NCBI RefSeq assembly: GCF_003367355.1
Contig: NZ_CP031413.1
Span: 1,406,921-1,470,920, forward strand
DNA: 64,000 nt
Direction of reading: 5' to 3'
From: Lysobacter sp. TY2-98
GTDB lineage: Bacteria > Pseudomonadota > Gammaproteobacteria > Xanthomonadales > Xanthomonadaceae
Within the stretch, counting starts at the first letter, position 1. Each line of letters begins with the position of its first letter. The notes beneath the pieces were generated by a model that saw only the letters and a list, made by a program, of their open reading frames with translations, was not told the origin of the DNA and did not search any database. Made by a program: the position numbers and the translations under genes. This document shows positions 40,780-48,618 of this stretch, piece by piece.

Positions 40780-41540
40780 CAGCGGGCACTCCGCTGGCGC
40801 ACGGCCTCGAACAGCGTGACGCCCGCCGTCACCGAGACGTTGAGGCTCTCGACGCCGGTCTGCGCTGCGCCGGGCATGGGCACCGAGACGAGACCGTCGC
40901 AGGTATCGCGCGTCAGGCGACGCAGGCCGTCCGCTTCGCCACCGAGCACGAGGCCGACGTTGCCGCGCAGGTCGAGCGCGTAGAACGAGCCTTCGGCTTC
41001 ACCGGCCAAGCCATACAGCCACACGCCGAGCTGCTGCAGATCCTTCATGGTGCGCGCGAGATTGGTGACCGGCACCACCGGCACGGCATCCGCGGCGCCC
41101 GCCGAGGTCTTGCGCACGGTCGCATTGACCTGCACCGACTTGTCCTTGGGGATGATCACCGCCGTCGCGCCCGCTGCCGCCGCACTGCGCAGGCAGGCGC
41201 CGAGGTTGTGCGGGTCCTGCACGCCGTCGAGGATCAGCACCAGCGCGCGCCCATCCGCCGCCGCGATCAGGTCTTCGAGTTCGTTCTCGCTCCAGGTGCG
41301 CGCCGCGATGTAACGCGCGATCGCGCCCTGGTGGCGCAGGCCGCCGGCCGCGCCGTCGAGCGCCTGCTGCGCCACGCGTCGCACCGGAATGTCCAGGCGA
41401 CGCGCCTGCGATTCGATCTCCTGAATGCGGGGATTCTTCGCGCCCGCCTCCAGCAGCACCTCACGCACGTTCTCGGCGTCGTTCTGGAGCGCCGCCGACA
41501 CCGCGTTGATGCCGGCGATCCACTGGTTCTGTTTGCTCAT
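40779..41540 (-). CDS. rlmB: 23S rRNA (guanosine-2'-O-)-methyltransferase RlmB
   Basis: SPOUT-class methyltransferase of 253 aa modifying G2251 of 23S rRNA. An N-terminal L30e-like substrate-binding domain comes first. The SPOUT knot motifs follow: NLGACLRSAAAAGATAVI, VGLVLGGEADGLRRL and SVPMPG with ESLNVSVTAGVTLFE. The start at 41540 gives the expected N-terminus MSKQNQWIAGINAV. It follows rnr on the same strand with a 153-base gap; this rnr-rlmB order is classical in gammaproteobacteria. Confidence 0.95.
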   Translation of the reverse strand: MSKQNQWIAGINAVSAALQNDAENVREVLLEAGAKNPRIQEIESQARRLDIPVRRVAQQALDGAAGGLRHQGAIARYIAARTWSENELEDLIAAADGRALVLILDGVQDPHNLGACLRSAAAAGATAVIIPKDKSVQVNATVRKTSAGAADAVPVVPVTNLARTMKDLQQLGVWLYGLAGEAEGSFYALDLRGNVGLVLGGEADGLRRLTRDTCDGLVSVPMPGAAQTGVESLNVSVTAGVTLFEAVRQRSAR

Positions 41541-41693
41541 GCGCCTATTGTGCAGTGTGGCGCCGCGCCGCGCCGCGGACAGACCCCGCCCGCGACCAGC
41601 CCCAACGGGCCGCAACGCGGGAGAAAACCCGCTTCCCGGCTTCGAATGCGGCCGAGAAACCCCGGGGCCGCCGTGAGGCGGCGCGAGGCGAGG

Positions 41694-44135
41694 TCAATAC
41701 GCCTGCTTCTTCCGCTTCGCCGGCTGCCCACGCGGCGGCAACGGCTTCAACCCGCCGCCGCCCTCCTCGAGCAGCCGGAAGTCGATGCGACGATCCTCGA
41801 CACTCGCCTTCAGGACCACGATCCGCACCCGGTCGCCGAGGCGGTATTCGCGTCCACGGCGCTCGCCGGTCAGCGTCTTGCGCACCGGGTCGAAGTGGTA
41901 GAAGTCGTTCGGCAGCTGGGTGACGTGCACCAGGCCGTTGACCTTCGACTCGTCGAGTTCGATGAAGAGACCGAAGCTGGTCACGCCGCTGATCGTGCCG
42001 TCGAACTCGCCACCGACGTGCTGTTCCATCCACGCGGCGCGATAGCGTTCGTCGACCTCGCGCGCGGCTTCGTCGGCGCGTCGCGAACGCTCGGAACTCT
42101 CCAGCGACAGCTGCGCCATCTGGCTCGGTGAATACCTGTACTTCTCCGGCTTCGCACCACTCAACGCGTGCTTGATCGCGCGATGCACGAGCAGGTCGGG
42201 ATAGCGGCGGATCGGCGACGTGAAGTGGGCGTACGCGTCCAGCGCGAGGCCGAAGTGACCGACGTTGGTCGGCGCGTACACCGCCAGCGCCTGGCTGCGC
42301 AGCAGCACCGATTCGAGGAGCGCAGCCTCGGGGCGCTCGCGGATCTTCTTGAGCAGTGCGGTGAAGTCCTTGGGTTTCACCTTCGACCACGCGGGCAGGC
42401 TCAGATTGAATTCCTTGAGGAATTCGAGCAGGTCTTCGTACTTCTGCTCCGGTGGGCGCTCGTGGATGCGGAACGGCGCGGGCACATCGGCTTCGATCAG
42501 GAACTTCGCGGCCTCGACGTTCGCTGCGATCATGCATTCCTCGATCAGCTTGTGCGCGTCGTTGCGCTGGAGCATGCCGGCCTGCACGACCTCGCCCTTC
42601 GGGCCGATCACGAAGCGCACTTCGCTGGATTCGAACTCGATCGCGCCGCGTCGTTCGCGTGCCTTCACGAGGATGTGGAACAGCTGGTGCAGATTCTCGA
42701 TATTCGGCATCAGCGAACCAATGATGCCGCGGGAATCCTCGCGCTCTGCGTCGGTGACGTCGTCGCCGATCGCGTTCCAGACCTGCGTGTACGTGAGGCG
42801 CGCATGCGAATGCATCACCGCCTCGTAGAACTTCGATTCCGTCACCTGCCCCTTGCGATCCACCTGCATGTCGCAGACGAAGCACAGGCGATCAACCTTG
42901 GGCTTGAGCGAGCAGATGCCGTTCGATAGCGTCTCCGGCAGCATCGGCACGACGAAACCCGGGAAGTACACGCTGGTCGCGCGCTTCTGCGCCTCCTCGT
43001 CGAGCGGCGTGCCCGGACGCACGTAATGCGAGACATCGGCGATCGCGACGACGAGCCGGAACCCGTCTCGATTCGGTTCGGCGTAGACGGCGTCGTCGAA
43101 ATCCTTAGCGTCCTCGCCGTCGATGGTGACCAGTGACAGCTTGCGCAGGTCCACACGTGTCGCGGCCGTGGCGGCGTCGACATCGACCGGAATCGACGCG
43201 GCCTCCTCCAGCACCGGCTGCGGGAATTCGTGCGGAATGTCGTGACCGTGGATCGCCGCCTGCACCGCCAGCGACGCGGTGAGCTTGTCGCCGAGCACGG
43301 TGAGGATGCGGCCGACCGGCACGTGCTTGCCGTCCGGCATCTCGGTGATCTCGCACACGACGACCTGGCCGGGGTTCGCATCGTTGCGCGCGTCCGGCGG
43401 AATCAGGATGTCCTGCTGCACGCGGCGGTCGTCGGGGATGACGAAGCCGACGCCCGCGCGCGTCTCGTAGCGGCCCATCAGGCGCGTCAGGCGACGCTCG
43501 AGGATCTCCGCGATCGCGCCCTGGCGACGACCGCGGCGGTCGACGCTGGTGACGTTCGCCAGCACGCGATCGCCGTGCATGACGCGGCGCATTTCGAACG
43601 GCGGCAGGAACAGGTCATCGCCATGCCCCGGATCGGGCTTGAGGAAACCGAAACCGTCGGGATTGGCGATGACGACGCCCGGAATCAGGTCGACCTGCTC
43701 CGCGGGGACGTAGGCGCCCTTGCGGTTCTGCAGCAACTGGCCGTCGCGCAGCATCGCGCGCAGGCGGAAATTCAGGGCCTCGCGGCGTTCGTCGTCGTCG
43801 ATGCCCAGCTGCTCGGCGATCACGTCGATGGGCAGCGGACCGTCGGCCGACGCGAGCAGCCGCAGGATCATTTCGCGGCTGGCGATCGGTTTCTCGTAGC
43901 GCGCGGCCTCGCGGTGCGCGTGCGGATCGACCGTCGGCGCTTCGCCGCGGCCCCGCAGTGGACGCGGCGGCTCGGGCATCCAGGCTGGCCGCTGGGATCC
44001 ATGCTTCCCGTGGCCGCCGGGTTTGCCGTGCTTGCCCGCAGGTTTGTTGGACGATGCACCGCGCGTGGGTGCCGACGGGCCGCCCTTGCCGGTGCCCTTG
44101 CCCGCGCCAGCGCGGGAGGATTTCTTTTGCTTCAT
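41694..44135 (-). CDS. rnr: Ribonuclease R
   Basis: Processive 3'-5' exoribonuclease of 813 aa that degrades structured RNA. It has cold-shock domains, the RNB catalytic domain with VTIDGEDAKDFDDAVYAEP and VADVSHYVRPGTPLDEEA, and a C-terminal S1 domain (FDGTISGVTSFGLFIELDE). The first 80 residues are a Gly/Lys/His-rich basic tail before the HTH-like start of the family, and the C-terminus is also basic (QPAKRKKQAY). Such tails probably contact RNA. Orientation matches an rnr-rlmB operon. Confidence 0.95.
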   Translation of the reverse strand: MKQKKSSRAGAGKGTGKGGPSAPTRGASSNKPAGKHGKPGGHGKHGSQRPAWMPEPPRPLRGRGEAPTVDPHAHREAARYEKPIASREMILRLLASADGPLPIDVIAEQLGIDDDERREALNFRLRAMLRDGQLLQNRKGAYVPAEQVDLIPGVVIANPDGFGFLKPDPGHGDDLFLPPFEMRRVMHGDRVLANVTSVDRRGRRQGAIAEILERRLTRLMGRYETRAGVGFVIPDDRRVQQDILIPPDARNDANPGQVVVCEITEMPDGKHVPVGRILTVLGDKLTASLAVQAAIHGHDIPHEFPQPVLEEAASIPVDVDAATAATRVDLRKLSLVTIDGEDAKDFDDAVYAEPNRDGFRLVVAIADVSHYVRPGTPLDEEAQKRATSVYFPGFVVPMLPETLSNGICSLKPKVDRLCFVCDMQVDRKGQVTESKFYEAVMHSHARLTYTQVWNAIGDDVTDAEREDSRGIIGSLMPNIENLHQLFHILVKARERRGAIEFESSEVRFVIGPKGEVVQAGMLQRNDAHKLIEECMIAANVEAAKFLIEADVPAPFRIHERPPEQKYEDLLEFLKEFNLSLPAWSKVKPKDFTALLKKIRERPEAALLESVLLRSQALAVYAPTNVGHFGLALDAYAHFTSPIRRYPDLLVHRAIKHALSGAKPEKYRYSPSQMAQLSLESSERSRRADEAAREVDERYRAAWMEQHVGGEFDGTISGVTSFGLFIELDESKVNGLVHVTQLPNDFYHFDPVRKTLTGERRGREYRLGDRVRIVVLKASVEDRRIDFRLLEEGGGGLKPLPPRGQPAKRKKQAY

Positions 44136-44174
44136 GAATGGGATCGTCTCACACGTTCATGAAGGGGGTGTCGG

Positions 44175-45173
44175 CTAACGCCTGCTCCGTCGCAGCCGCC
44201 AGGCCGCCCACAGGCCCGAAACGAGCAGGACCGCACCGATCACGCTCGCGGTGATGTAGAACCCCGTCGCACCCGTGTCGAACAGGGGGGCCTGGAAGTT
44301 CATGCCCAGCACGCCGGCCAGCGTCGCCGCGAGCCCCATCGCGACGGTCACCACCGTCAGCGTGTAGACCGCCTCGTTCGTGCTCTCGGCGGTGCGCGAG
44401 GTGTAGAGGTCGAAACTGCCGTTGACGAGTTCGCGTGCGGCCTCGATCGCCTGCATCACGCGGCTGTAGCGCGCGCTCACCAGTCGGCAGTGGTTCTCCG
44501 CGGATTCGGACTGGCGGGGATCGAAGTCGGGGCGCCCCAGCGCATCGAACAGATCGCGTTGCGAGGCGAGGTGCCGGCGCAGGCGCGAAGCGAGATGGCG
44601 CAGCGCCTGCAGCTCGCTCAGATGCTCGGGACGCGGGCGGCGCAGGATCAGCAGCTCGAGCCGGTCGAGGCGCGTCTCGAACGCATCGCGGGCGTCGAGG
44701 TAGTCGGTGAGCATGCGATCCATCAGCGTGGTCGCGAAGCTGATCGCTTCAAGGCGGCCGACGCGCAGGTGGTCCGCTTCGTTGTCGAGCACGCCTGAAA
44801 TGAAGTCCACGGGCTCGCGATGCACGGTGAGCACGATGTTGGGCCCGACGCCGAACACCACCGGGACCTCGTTCGGCCGGTTGCCGCTGTGCCAGTTCAG
44901 CGCGCGCACGTGCAGGTACTTCCATTCGCCCTGGACCGCCATGCCCAGCTCGCCCGCCGAGCCCGGTTCGAGGCGTTCGGGATCAGCGCCGAGGCGGGCC
45001 ATCGTTTCGGGCAGGCCATTCGAACGCACGACGTCGACCCACAGCAGGCGATCGTCGGGCACCGGTGCGTACGCCTGCAGTTCGGAGTGGGCGACCTCGC
45101 GGCTGCGCTGGTCGCTCTCGAACAGCAGAGCTCGGACGGTGGACGTGGATGCGGGCGTCGCGGGGTTGGTCAT
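44175..45173 (-). CDS. CorA-family divalent cation transporter (ZntB-like)
   Basis: A 332-aa protein with a large cytoplasmic N-terminal domain, a long helix (residues 150-260) and two C-terminal transmembrane helices. The first helix ends in the pore signature GMNF (VLGMNFQAPLF), and the protein finishes with the basic RLRRSRR. CorA and ZntB members move Mg2+, Co2+, Ni2+ or Zn2+; the substrate cannot be told from sequence alone. It is transcribed leftwards, 39 bases upstream of rnr, and divergent from the RES gene. Confidence 0.88.
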   Translation of the reverse strand: MTNPATPASTSTVRALLFESDQRSREVAHSELQAYAPVPDDRLLWVDVVRSNGLPETMARLGADPERLEPGSAGELGMAVQGEWKYLHVRALNWHSGNRPNEVPVVFGVGPNIVLTVHREPVDFISGVLDNEADHLRVGRLEAISFATTLMDRMLTDYLDARDAFETRLDRLELLILRRPRPEHLSELQALRHLASRLRRHLASQRDLFDALGRPDFDPRQSESAENHCRLVSARYSRVMQAIEAARELVNGSFDLYTSRTAESTNEAVYTLTVVTVAMGLAATLAGVLGMNFQAPLFDTGATGFYITASVIGAVLLVSGLWAAWRLRRSRR

Positions 45174-45277
45174 GAAAAGCTCCTCGGCCGCTGCAGCTTC
45201 ACGACTGCCATGAGTACGCCTTGTTAAAACCGGTCGACACGGGCGCTGAGCGCCCCCCCGGTTTCACGAGGTCCCTG

Positions 45278-45901
45278 ATGCACACGCCCCACCCCTCCGT
45301 GATCCCTACGGACAAGGAACTCGACAACGCGCTGAAGCACACGTTCCCCGCCAGCGACCCGGTCTCGGCGACCGCCCAACTCACCGCGACGCCCACTTCC
45401 GACAGCTTGGGCGCCACCGAGCACAGCGTCGAACATCCGGGGGTGGTGACGGTCTATCGCGTCGTCGACGAGGACCAGAAGGACAAGCCGTTCGGTGCCG
45501 GGCCGACCGCCGCGGGGCGCTGGACGTCGGAGGGCACGCCGGCCATCTATGCCTCGCTGTCGCCCGCCGCCGCCTTGCTGGAATTCCTCGCCCACAGCGC
45601 GGGCGCGCCGCCGGAATCCGCGTATCTCGCGAAGGCGCACCTCCCGCGCGGCCGGGTGACCGTGGTCCAGGCGTATCCGTCGACGTGGCGCGACAGGCCG
45701 TATCACGCAGACGTGCAGCGCGTGGGCGATGCGTGGTCGAGCGAGCACCAATCGCTGGCCGCGCAGGTGCCGAGCGCGCTGTCGGAGGAGAGCTGCAACA
45801 TCCTCATCAACCCCGAGCACGTCGACGCCCCGCTGATCCAAGGCGTGCACGTCATCCGCATCGACATCGACGAGCGCCTGCGCAACACGACGCGCCATTA
45901 G
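45278..45901 (+). CDS. RES-domain protein (possible NAD+-degrading toxin) with an N-terminal TFPASDP segment
   Basis: A 207-aa protein. Residues about 57-200 form a RES domain: TVYRVV with Arg61, AGRWTSEGTPAIYASLSPAA with Arg81, the glutamate in LLEFLAH, and CNILINPEHVDAPLIQ. RES toxins degrade NAD+. Residues 1-50 carry a short DNALKHTFPASDPVS motif found in small proteobacterial proteins. No Xre/MbcA-type antitoxin gene is adjacent, so it may be a solitary or housekeeping member. The start at 45278 has GAGG six bases upstream; the earlier TTG is unlikely. Confidence 0.82.
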   Translation: MHTPHPSVIPTDKELDNALKHTFPASDPVSATAQLTATPTSDSLGATEHSVEHPGVVTVYRVVDEDQKDKPFGAGPTAAGRWTSEGTPAIYASLSPAAALLEFLAHSAGAPPESAYLAKAHLPRGRVTVVQAYPSTWRDRPYHADVQRVGDAWSSEHQSLAAQVPSALSEESCNILINPEHVDAPLIQGVHVIRIDIDERLRNTTRH

Positions 45902-45912
45902 CCGACCTACAT

Positions 45913-45945
45913 ACGAGAAACCCGCGGACTCCGCGGGCTTCTCGT
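45913..45945. terminator. Bidirectional terminator between the RES gene and the small conserved gene
   Basis: Nearly perfect stem: ACGAGAA and CCCGCGG pair with CCGCGGG and TTCTCGT around an ACT loop, with one mismatch. A- and T-rich arms serve both converging genes. Confidence 0.85.
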
Positions 45946-45958
45946 TTCGATCCAGTGG

Positions 45959-46147
45959 TCAATGCTTGCGCGGCTGGTGATCGCCGCGATCGCCCTGACC
46001 CGGGCCCGCGTCGTGCTTGGCGTGCTGCCGGCGATCCGCCGCCAGCGACCGCGACACGTTGTCGGACTCGGCGAAGCGGCCCTTCTCGTCGCGTCGCACG
46101 TAGCGCTTGTCACCGGGATTGGGTTCGATCAGCTCTCGCTTGCTCAT
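45959..46147 (-). CDS. Small conserved charged protein of unknown function
   Basis: A 62-aa, very hydrophilic protein that begins MSKRELIEPNPGDKRYVRRD and contains GRFAESDNVSRSLAADRR, followed by a Gly/Asp/His-rich tail. I recognise this as a recurrent small protein in proteobacteria without an assigned role. The start at 46147 is chosen over an in-frame ATG 25 codons upstream because that extension lacks the conserved character. It ends at the bidirectional terminator. Confidence 0.72.
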   Translation of the reverse strand: MSKRELIEPNPGDKRYVRRDEKGRFAESDNVSRSLAADRRQHAKHDAGPGQGDRGDHQPRKH

Positions 46148-46303
46148 GGGCTCTCCGTTTCGGTGCGCGTGGCCAAAACGTCGCGCCTTGGCGGTGAAGA
46201 GCGGGACAAGACCTGCGGCCACGTTCGACGCGCGTTCACTGCCGCGCCAAGGCGATTGCGGGAACGCATCCTCGGAACGCCACGCCGCGGGCGCCCGGAA
46301 ACG

Positions 46304-46329
46304 AAAAAACCCCCGATCGCTCGGGGGTT
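46304..46329 (-). terminator. Original terminator of tRNA-Leu, now separated from its gene
   Basis: On the minus strand AACCCCCGA, loop GCGA and TCGGGGGTT run into a T tract (TTTTTTCG). It lies 12 bases beyond the left copy of the tRNA-Leu 3' end, exactly where a tRNA terminator is expected, but no intact tRNA is present here. Confidence 0.8.
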
Positions 46330-46341
46330 CTTCGTAATGAG

Positions 46342-46356
46342 TGGTGCCCGGGAGAG
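46342..46356. other. Left attachment core (copy of the tRNA-Leu 3' end)
   Basis: TGGTGCCCGGGAGAG is identical to the last 15 bases of the tRNA-Leu gene (read on the plus strand). The sequence after it diverges, with only a few further matches, so it is an attachment site and not a tRNA gene. Confidence 0.88.
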
Positions 46357-46414
46357 AGCCCGAAAGACAGGCGCAACCTATTGATTAATCTGCCATTACC
46401 TTGGCTACGGTGCA

Positions 46415-46441
46415 GGCCGTCTCCCCATCCGTATCCCCACA
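46415..46441. repeat. Left copy of a subterminal repeat, candidate integrase arm site
   Basis: A 27-base stretch matching 55705-55731 at 24 positions and in the same orientation. Read on the minus strand it is a tandem pair of about 12 bases (TGGGGATACGGA and TGGGGAGACGGC). Paired short repeats near both ends of an integrative element are typical of arm-type integrase or excisionase binding sites. Confidence 0.6.
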
Positions 46442-46526
46442 GTTGCCGGGCAACGTGCGGCGCGCTCACGTGCCGCGCGGCCGTGCGCCGGGGCCGCCAA
46501 GCGGGGCGCCCGCTTATGCTCGGCGA

Positions 46527-47732
46527 ATGAACCGATTTCCCGAGCCCATCTCTGCGCGCGTCTACGGCACGTCGCGCGTACTGACGTTCCAGACTGCAGA
46601 AGACGTTATCGCTTGGGCGGACAAAGAACGCAGCGTATGGCAGAGCTTTCCGGTTGAAGGCCTAACGTCCGCCATCCTGCGCGCCTATTGGGATGAACAA
46701 AGAAGTTACGCCGACGTCCTGCGCTCGCAGGCGAGTCAATACCTGACGCTGTCCGACGAAGAACGCGGCAACACCGTCGGCGGCGGCATTCGTCACCAAA
46801 TCGCCGCGAATCTTGGCCTTGTGGAGCAGGGAATACGTCTTACCGCTGACCTACCAGCCCTGCCAGCAGTCGAGCGTCTGTGGCCACAAGCGCCGGACGT
46901 GGCGGCCCTGATAGTGGTCGCCGGCCGCACGGACGCCGCCAACATCCTCGGCAATTTCGGACCCAACCTCACGTTCGCCAGTCTCGGCCGCGCGTTCGAA
47001 TTATTCGCCGAAGGACAACCTGCGGAAGATCCTAAATGGCTCCGCGCGCAGCGCGAGGAGATAGCGCAGGTCGTTTCTACACTGGAAGCGTTGCGCTCAG
47101 GCCTCGAAGCTTCTCGCGAAGCTGGCTCCGCCGCCGTGGTGGCGATGCAGCGCAAAAACGCCGAGAACTTAGAGGCACACGACGAAGCCGCCACGAAGCT
47201 CTTAAACGGCATCGAAGCGCAATGGGCGAAACTCAATCGCGTGTATGACGAGCAGTTGGCCATGGCTGCGCCCACACAGTACTGGTCAAAGCGTGCAAGC
47301 CGCCACGCAACAGGCGCTGCGATTGCGGGCGTTGCGTTCGCCGCGCTGGTCGTCGGCAGCTTGACGGCCTTCTTTGTCTACGCAATGCCGCACCTCGGGC
47401 TGATCTCGCTGCAGAAGAACACGTCCGTGGTACTGGCACTTGTTCCTGTGGTCGTGCCGGCGTTCGGGCTCATTTGGATCGCAAAGGTCGTCGCGCGACT
47501 TCTAAGCGAAAATCTTTCTCTCATGCGCGACGCTAAGGAACGAGAGACCATGGTCAAAACGTTTCTGGCGTTCATGCACGACGAGGAGCGCGGTGAGGCG
47601 CTATTAACCGACCAAGATCGGATACTCATCCTGCACGCGTTGTTCCGGCCGTCGAGCATCGCGTCCGTGGACGACAGTCCGCCTGTCCACTGGTTCGATA
47701 TTCTCGCGAATAAGGTCGCGGACCGAAAATAA
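46527..47732 (+). CDS. Cargo membrane protein with coiled coil and two TM helices (DUF6161-like?)
   Basis: A 401-aa protein that I do not recognise with confidence; its outline recalls DUF6161. The N-terminal 165 residues are soluble. Residues about 170-255 are helical and coiled-coil-like (REEIAQVVSTLEALRSGLEA and AMQRKNAENLEAHDEAATKL). Two membrane helices follow (about 266-290, AIAGVAFAALVVGSLTAFFV, and 302-325, VVLALVPVVVPAFGLIWIA). The C-terminal 75 residues are again soluble and acidic (FMHDEERGEALLTDQDRI). The start at 46527 excludes an unlikely Pro/Arg-rich extension. TTA and AT-rich codons mark it as foreign. It heads the plus-strand cargo. Confidence 0.75.
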   Translation: MNRFPEPISARVYGTSRVLTFQTAEDVIAWADKERSVWQSFPVEGLTSAILRAYWDEQRSYADVLRSQASQYLTLSDEERGNTVGGGIRHQIAANLGLVEQGIRLTADLPALPAVERLWPQAPDVAALIVVAGRTDAANILGNFGPNLTFASLGRAFELFAEGQPAEDPKWLRAQREEIAQVVSTLEALRSGLEASREAGSAAVVAMQRKNAENLEAHDEAATKLLNGIEAQWAKLNRVYDEQLAMAAPTQYWSKRASRHATGAAIAGVAFAALVVGSLTAFFVYAMPHLGLISLQKNTSVVLALVPVVVPAFGLIWIAKVVARLLSENLSLMRDAKERETMVKTFLAFMHDEERGEALLTDQDRILILHALFRPSSIASVDDSPPVHWFDILANKVADRK

Positions 47733-47739
47733 GCGATGG

Positions 47740-48618
47740 ATGCAGCCCCGCGTCGCGCCGGATTTGCACTTTCATACTTTTTACGAGGATCCCGTGGGGA
47801 GAAAGTCGGCCCGTAGCAACGCCTTCAAGGACGCATTAGCTGTCGTCACCGTCGCGACGCTCTGTGTCGCGCTGTGGCTGCTGTGGGGCGCTGGATTTTT
47901 CCGGCCCGGCGGTTTGTACCCGGACGTTGAAGATCTCAACCGCATTGGCGGCTTCCTTGCCGGGGTGCTAGCGCCCGTGGTCCTCGCGTGGGCGGCACGG
48001 GGTTATTACCTGCAGCGGCGCCAGATCCTCCAGTCATTGGCCGCCACGCGGCGACAAATCGCACTGCAGCTAAAAGCCAATGATCTGAGTCGACGCGACC
48101 TCGAACTGCAGAAGGAATTGCGCGATGCCGCCGTGCGTTCGGAGGACTTGCGTACCGCACCCCGATTCGTCGTGCGGGACGAAGGCGTAACGTGCGGGAC
48201 GAGACGGCTGGTAATCGGTGCGCTCGACTTCCAAGGCCTTGGAAACGCGCAGGTTCGTCTCGAATACGGACTGATAGCTACCCAAGCTATTGCGCTTGGA
48301 ATTCGGGTGCGCATGACGTGCCTTGCTCCGGAGCCTGTGCAAGTTGTCGCGTTCGATCACCCCGGCAGTCTCCTTGAAGTCGGCCAGAAGCACGGCGTCT
48401 CGATCGACTTTCCACAGCATCGATTCGCTGAGCTAAACGAGCTCCCGCTGGTGTGCGAGGTCGAGGCGCGGCGCGCCGACGGCCGGGTGACATACCAGCG
48501 GTGGGTCTCGCCATATGACTGGGTCAGTTTTGCCGAAGACGCGTTCTATCCGGTCGACGAGGCCGGCAGTTTCGACAACGGTCTAGCGGCGTGCGTACGC
48601 ATCGGAGACGCGGCATGA
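47740..48618 (+). CDS. Cargo two-TM membrane protein, paralogue A
   Basis: An unrecognised 292-aa protein. Two membrane helices lie at about 33-55 (VVTVATLCVALWLLWGAGFF) and 66-87 (GGFLAGVLAPVVLAWAARGYYL), joined by a short LYPDVEDLNRI loop. A coiled-coil helix (QILQSLAATRRQIALQLKAN) follows, then a soluble beta-rich domain of about 150 residues. It is homologous to the next gene, most clearly across the helices and coil. A GTG at 47794 with AGGA five bases upstream is an alternative start. It begins seven bases after the preceding stop and overlaps paralogue B by four bases. Confidence 0.75.
   Translation: MQPRVAPDLHFHTFYEDPVGRKSARSNAFKDALAVVTVATLCVALWLLWGAGFFRPGGLYPDVEDLNRIGGFLAGVLAPVVLAWAARGYYLQRRQILQSLAATRRQIALQLKANDLSRRDLELQKELRDAAVRSEDLRTAPRFVVRDEGVTCGTRRLVIGALDFQGLGNAQVRLEYGLIATQAIALGIRVRMTCLAPEPVQVVAFDHPGSLLEVGQKHGVSIDFPQHRFAELNELPLVCEVEARRADGRVTYQRWVSPYDWVSFAEDAFYPVDEAGSFDNGLAACVRIGDAA

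Larger units (their letters stand above)
46148..46526. other. Non-coding left junction of the integrated element
   Basis: No convincing gene lies here. The first part, to about 46341, is the chromosomal flank containing the old tRNA-Leu terminator. The remainder belongs to the element and holds the left attachment core and the 12-base repeat pair described separately, before the first cargo gene. Confidence 0.75.

Noticed and set aside
45959-46147. The 62-aa gene as antitoxin of the RES protein
   Set aside because: It is on the opposite strand, separated by a bidirectional terminator, and shows no Xre- or MbcA-like HTH.
46342-46380. A second tRNA-Leu gene at the left end of the element
   Set aside because: Only the last 15 bases match; no anticodon arm or D arm follows. 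It is the duplicated attachment core.
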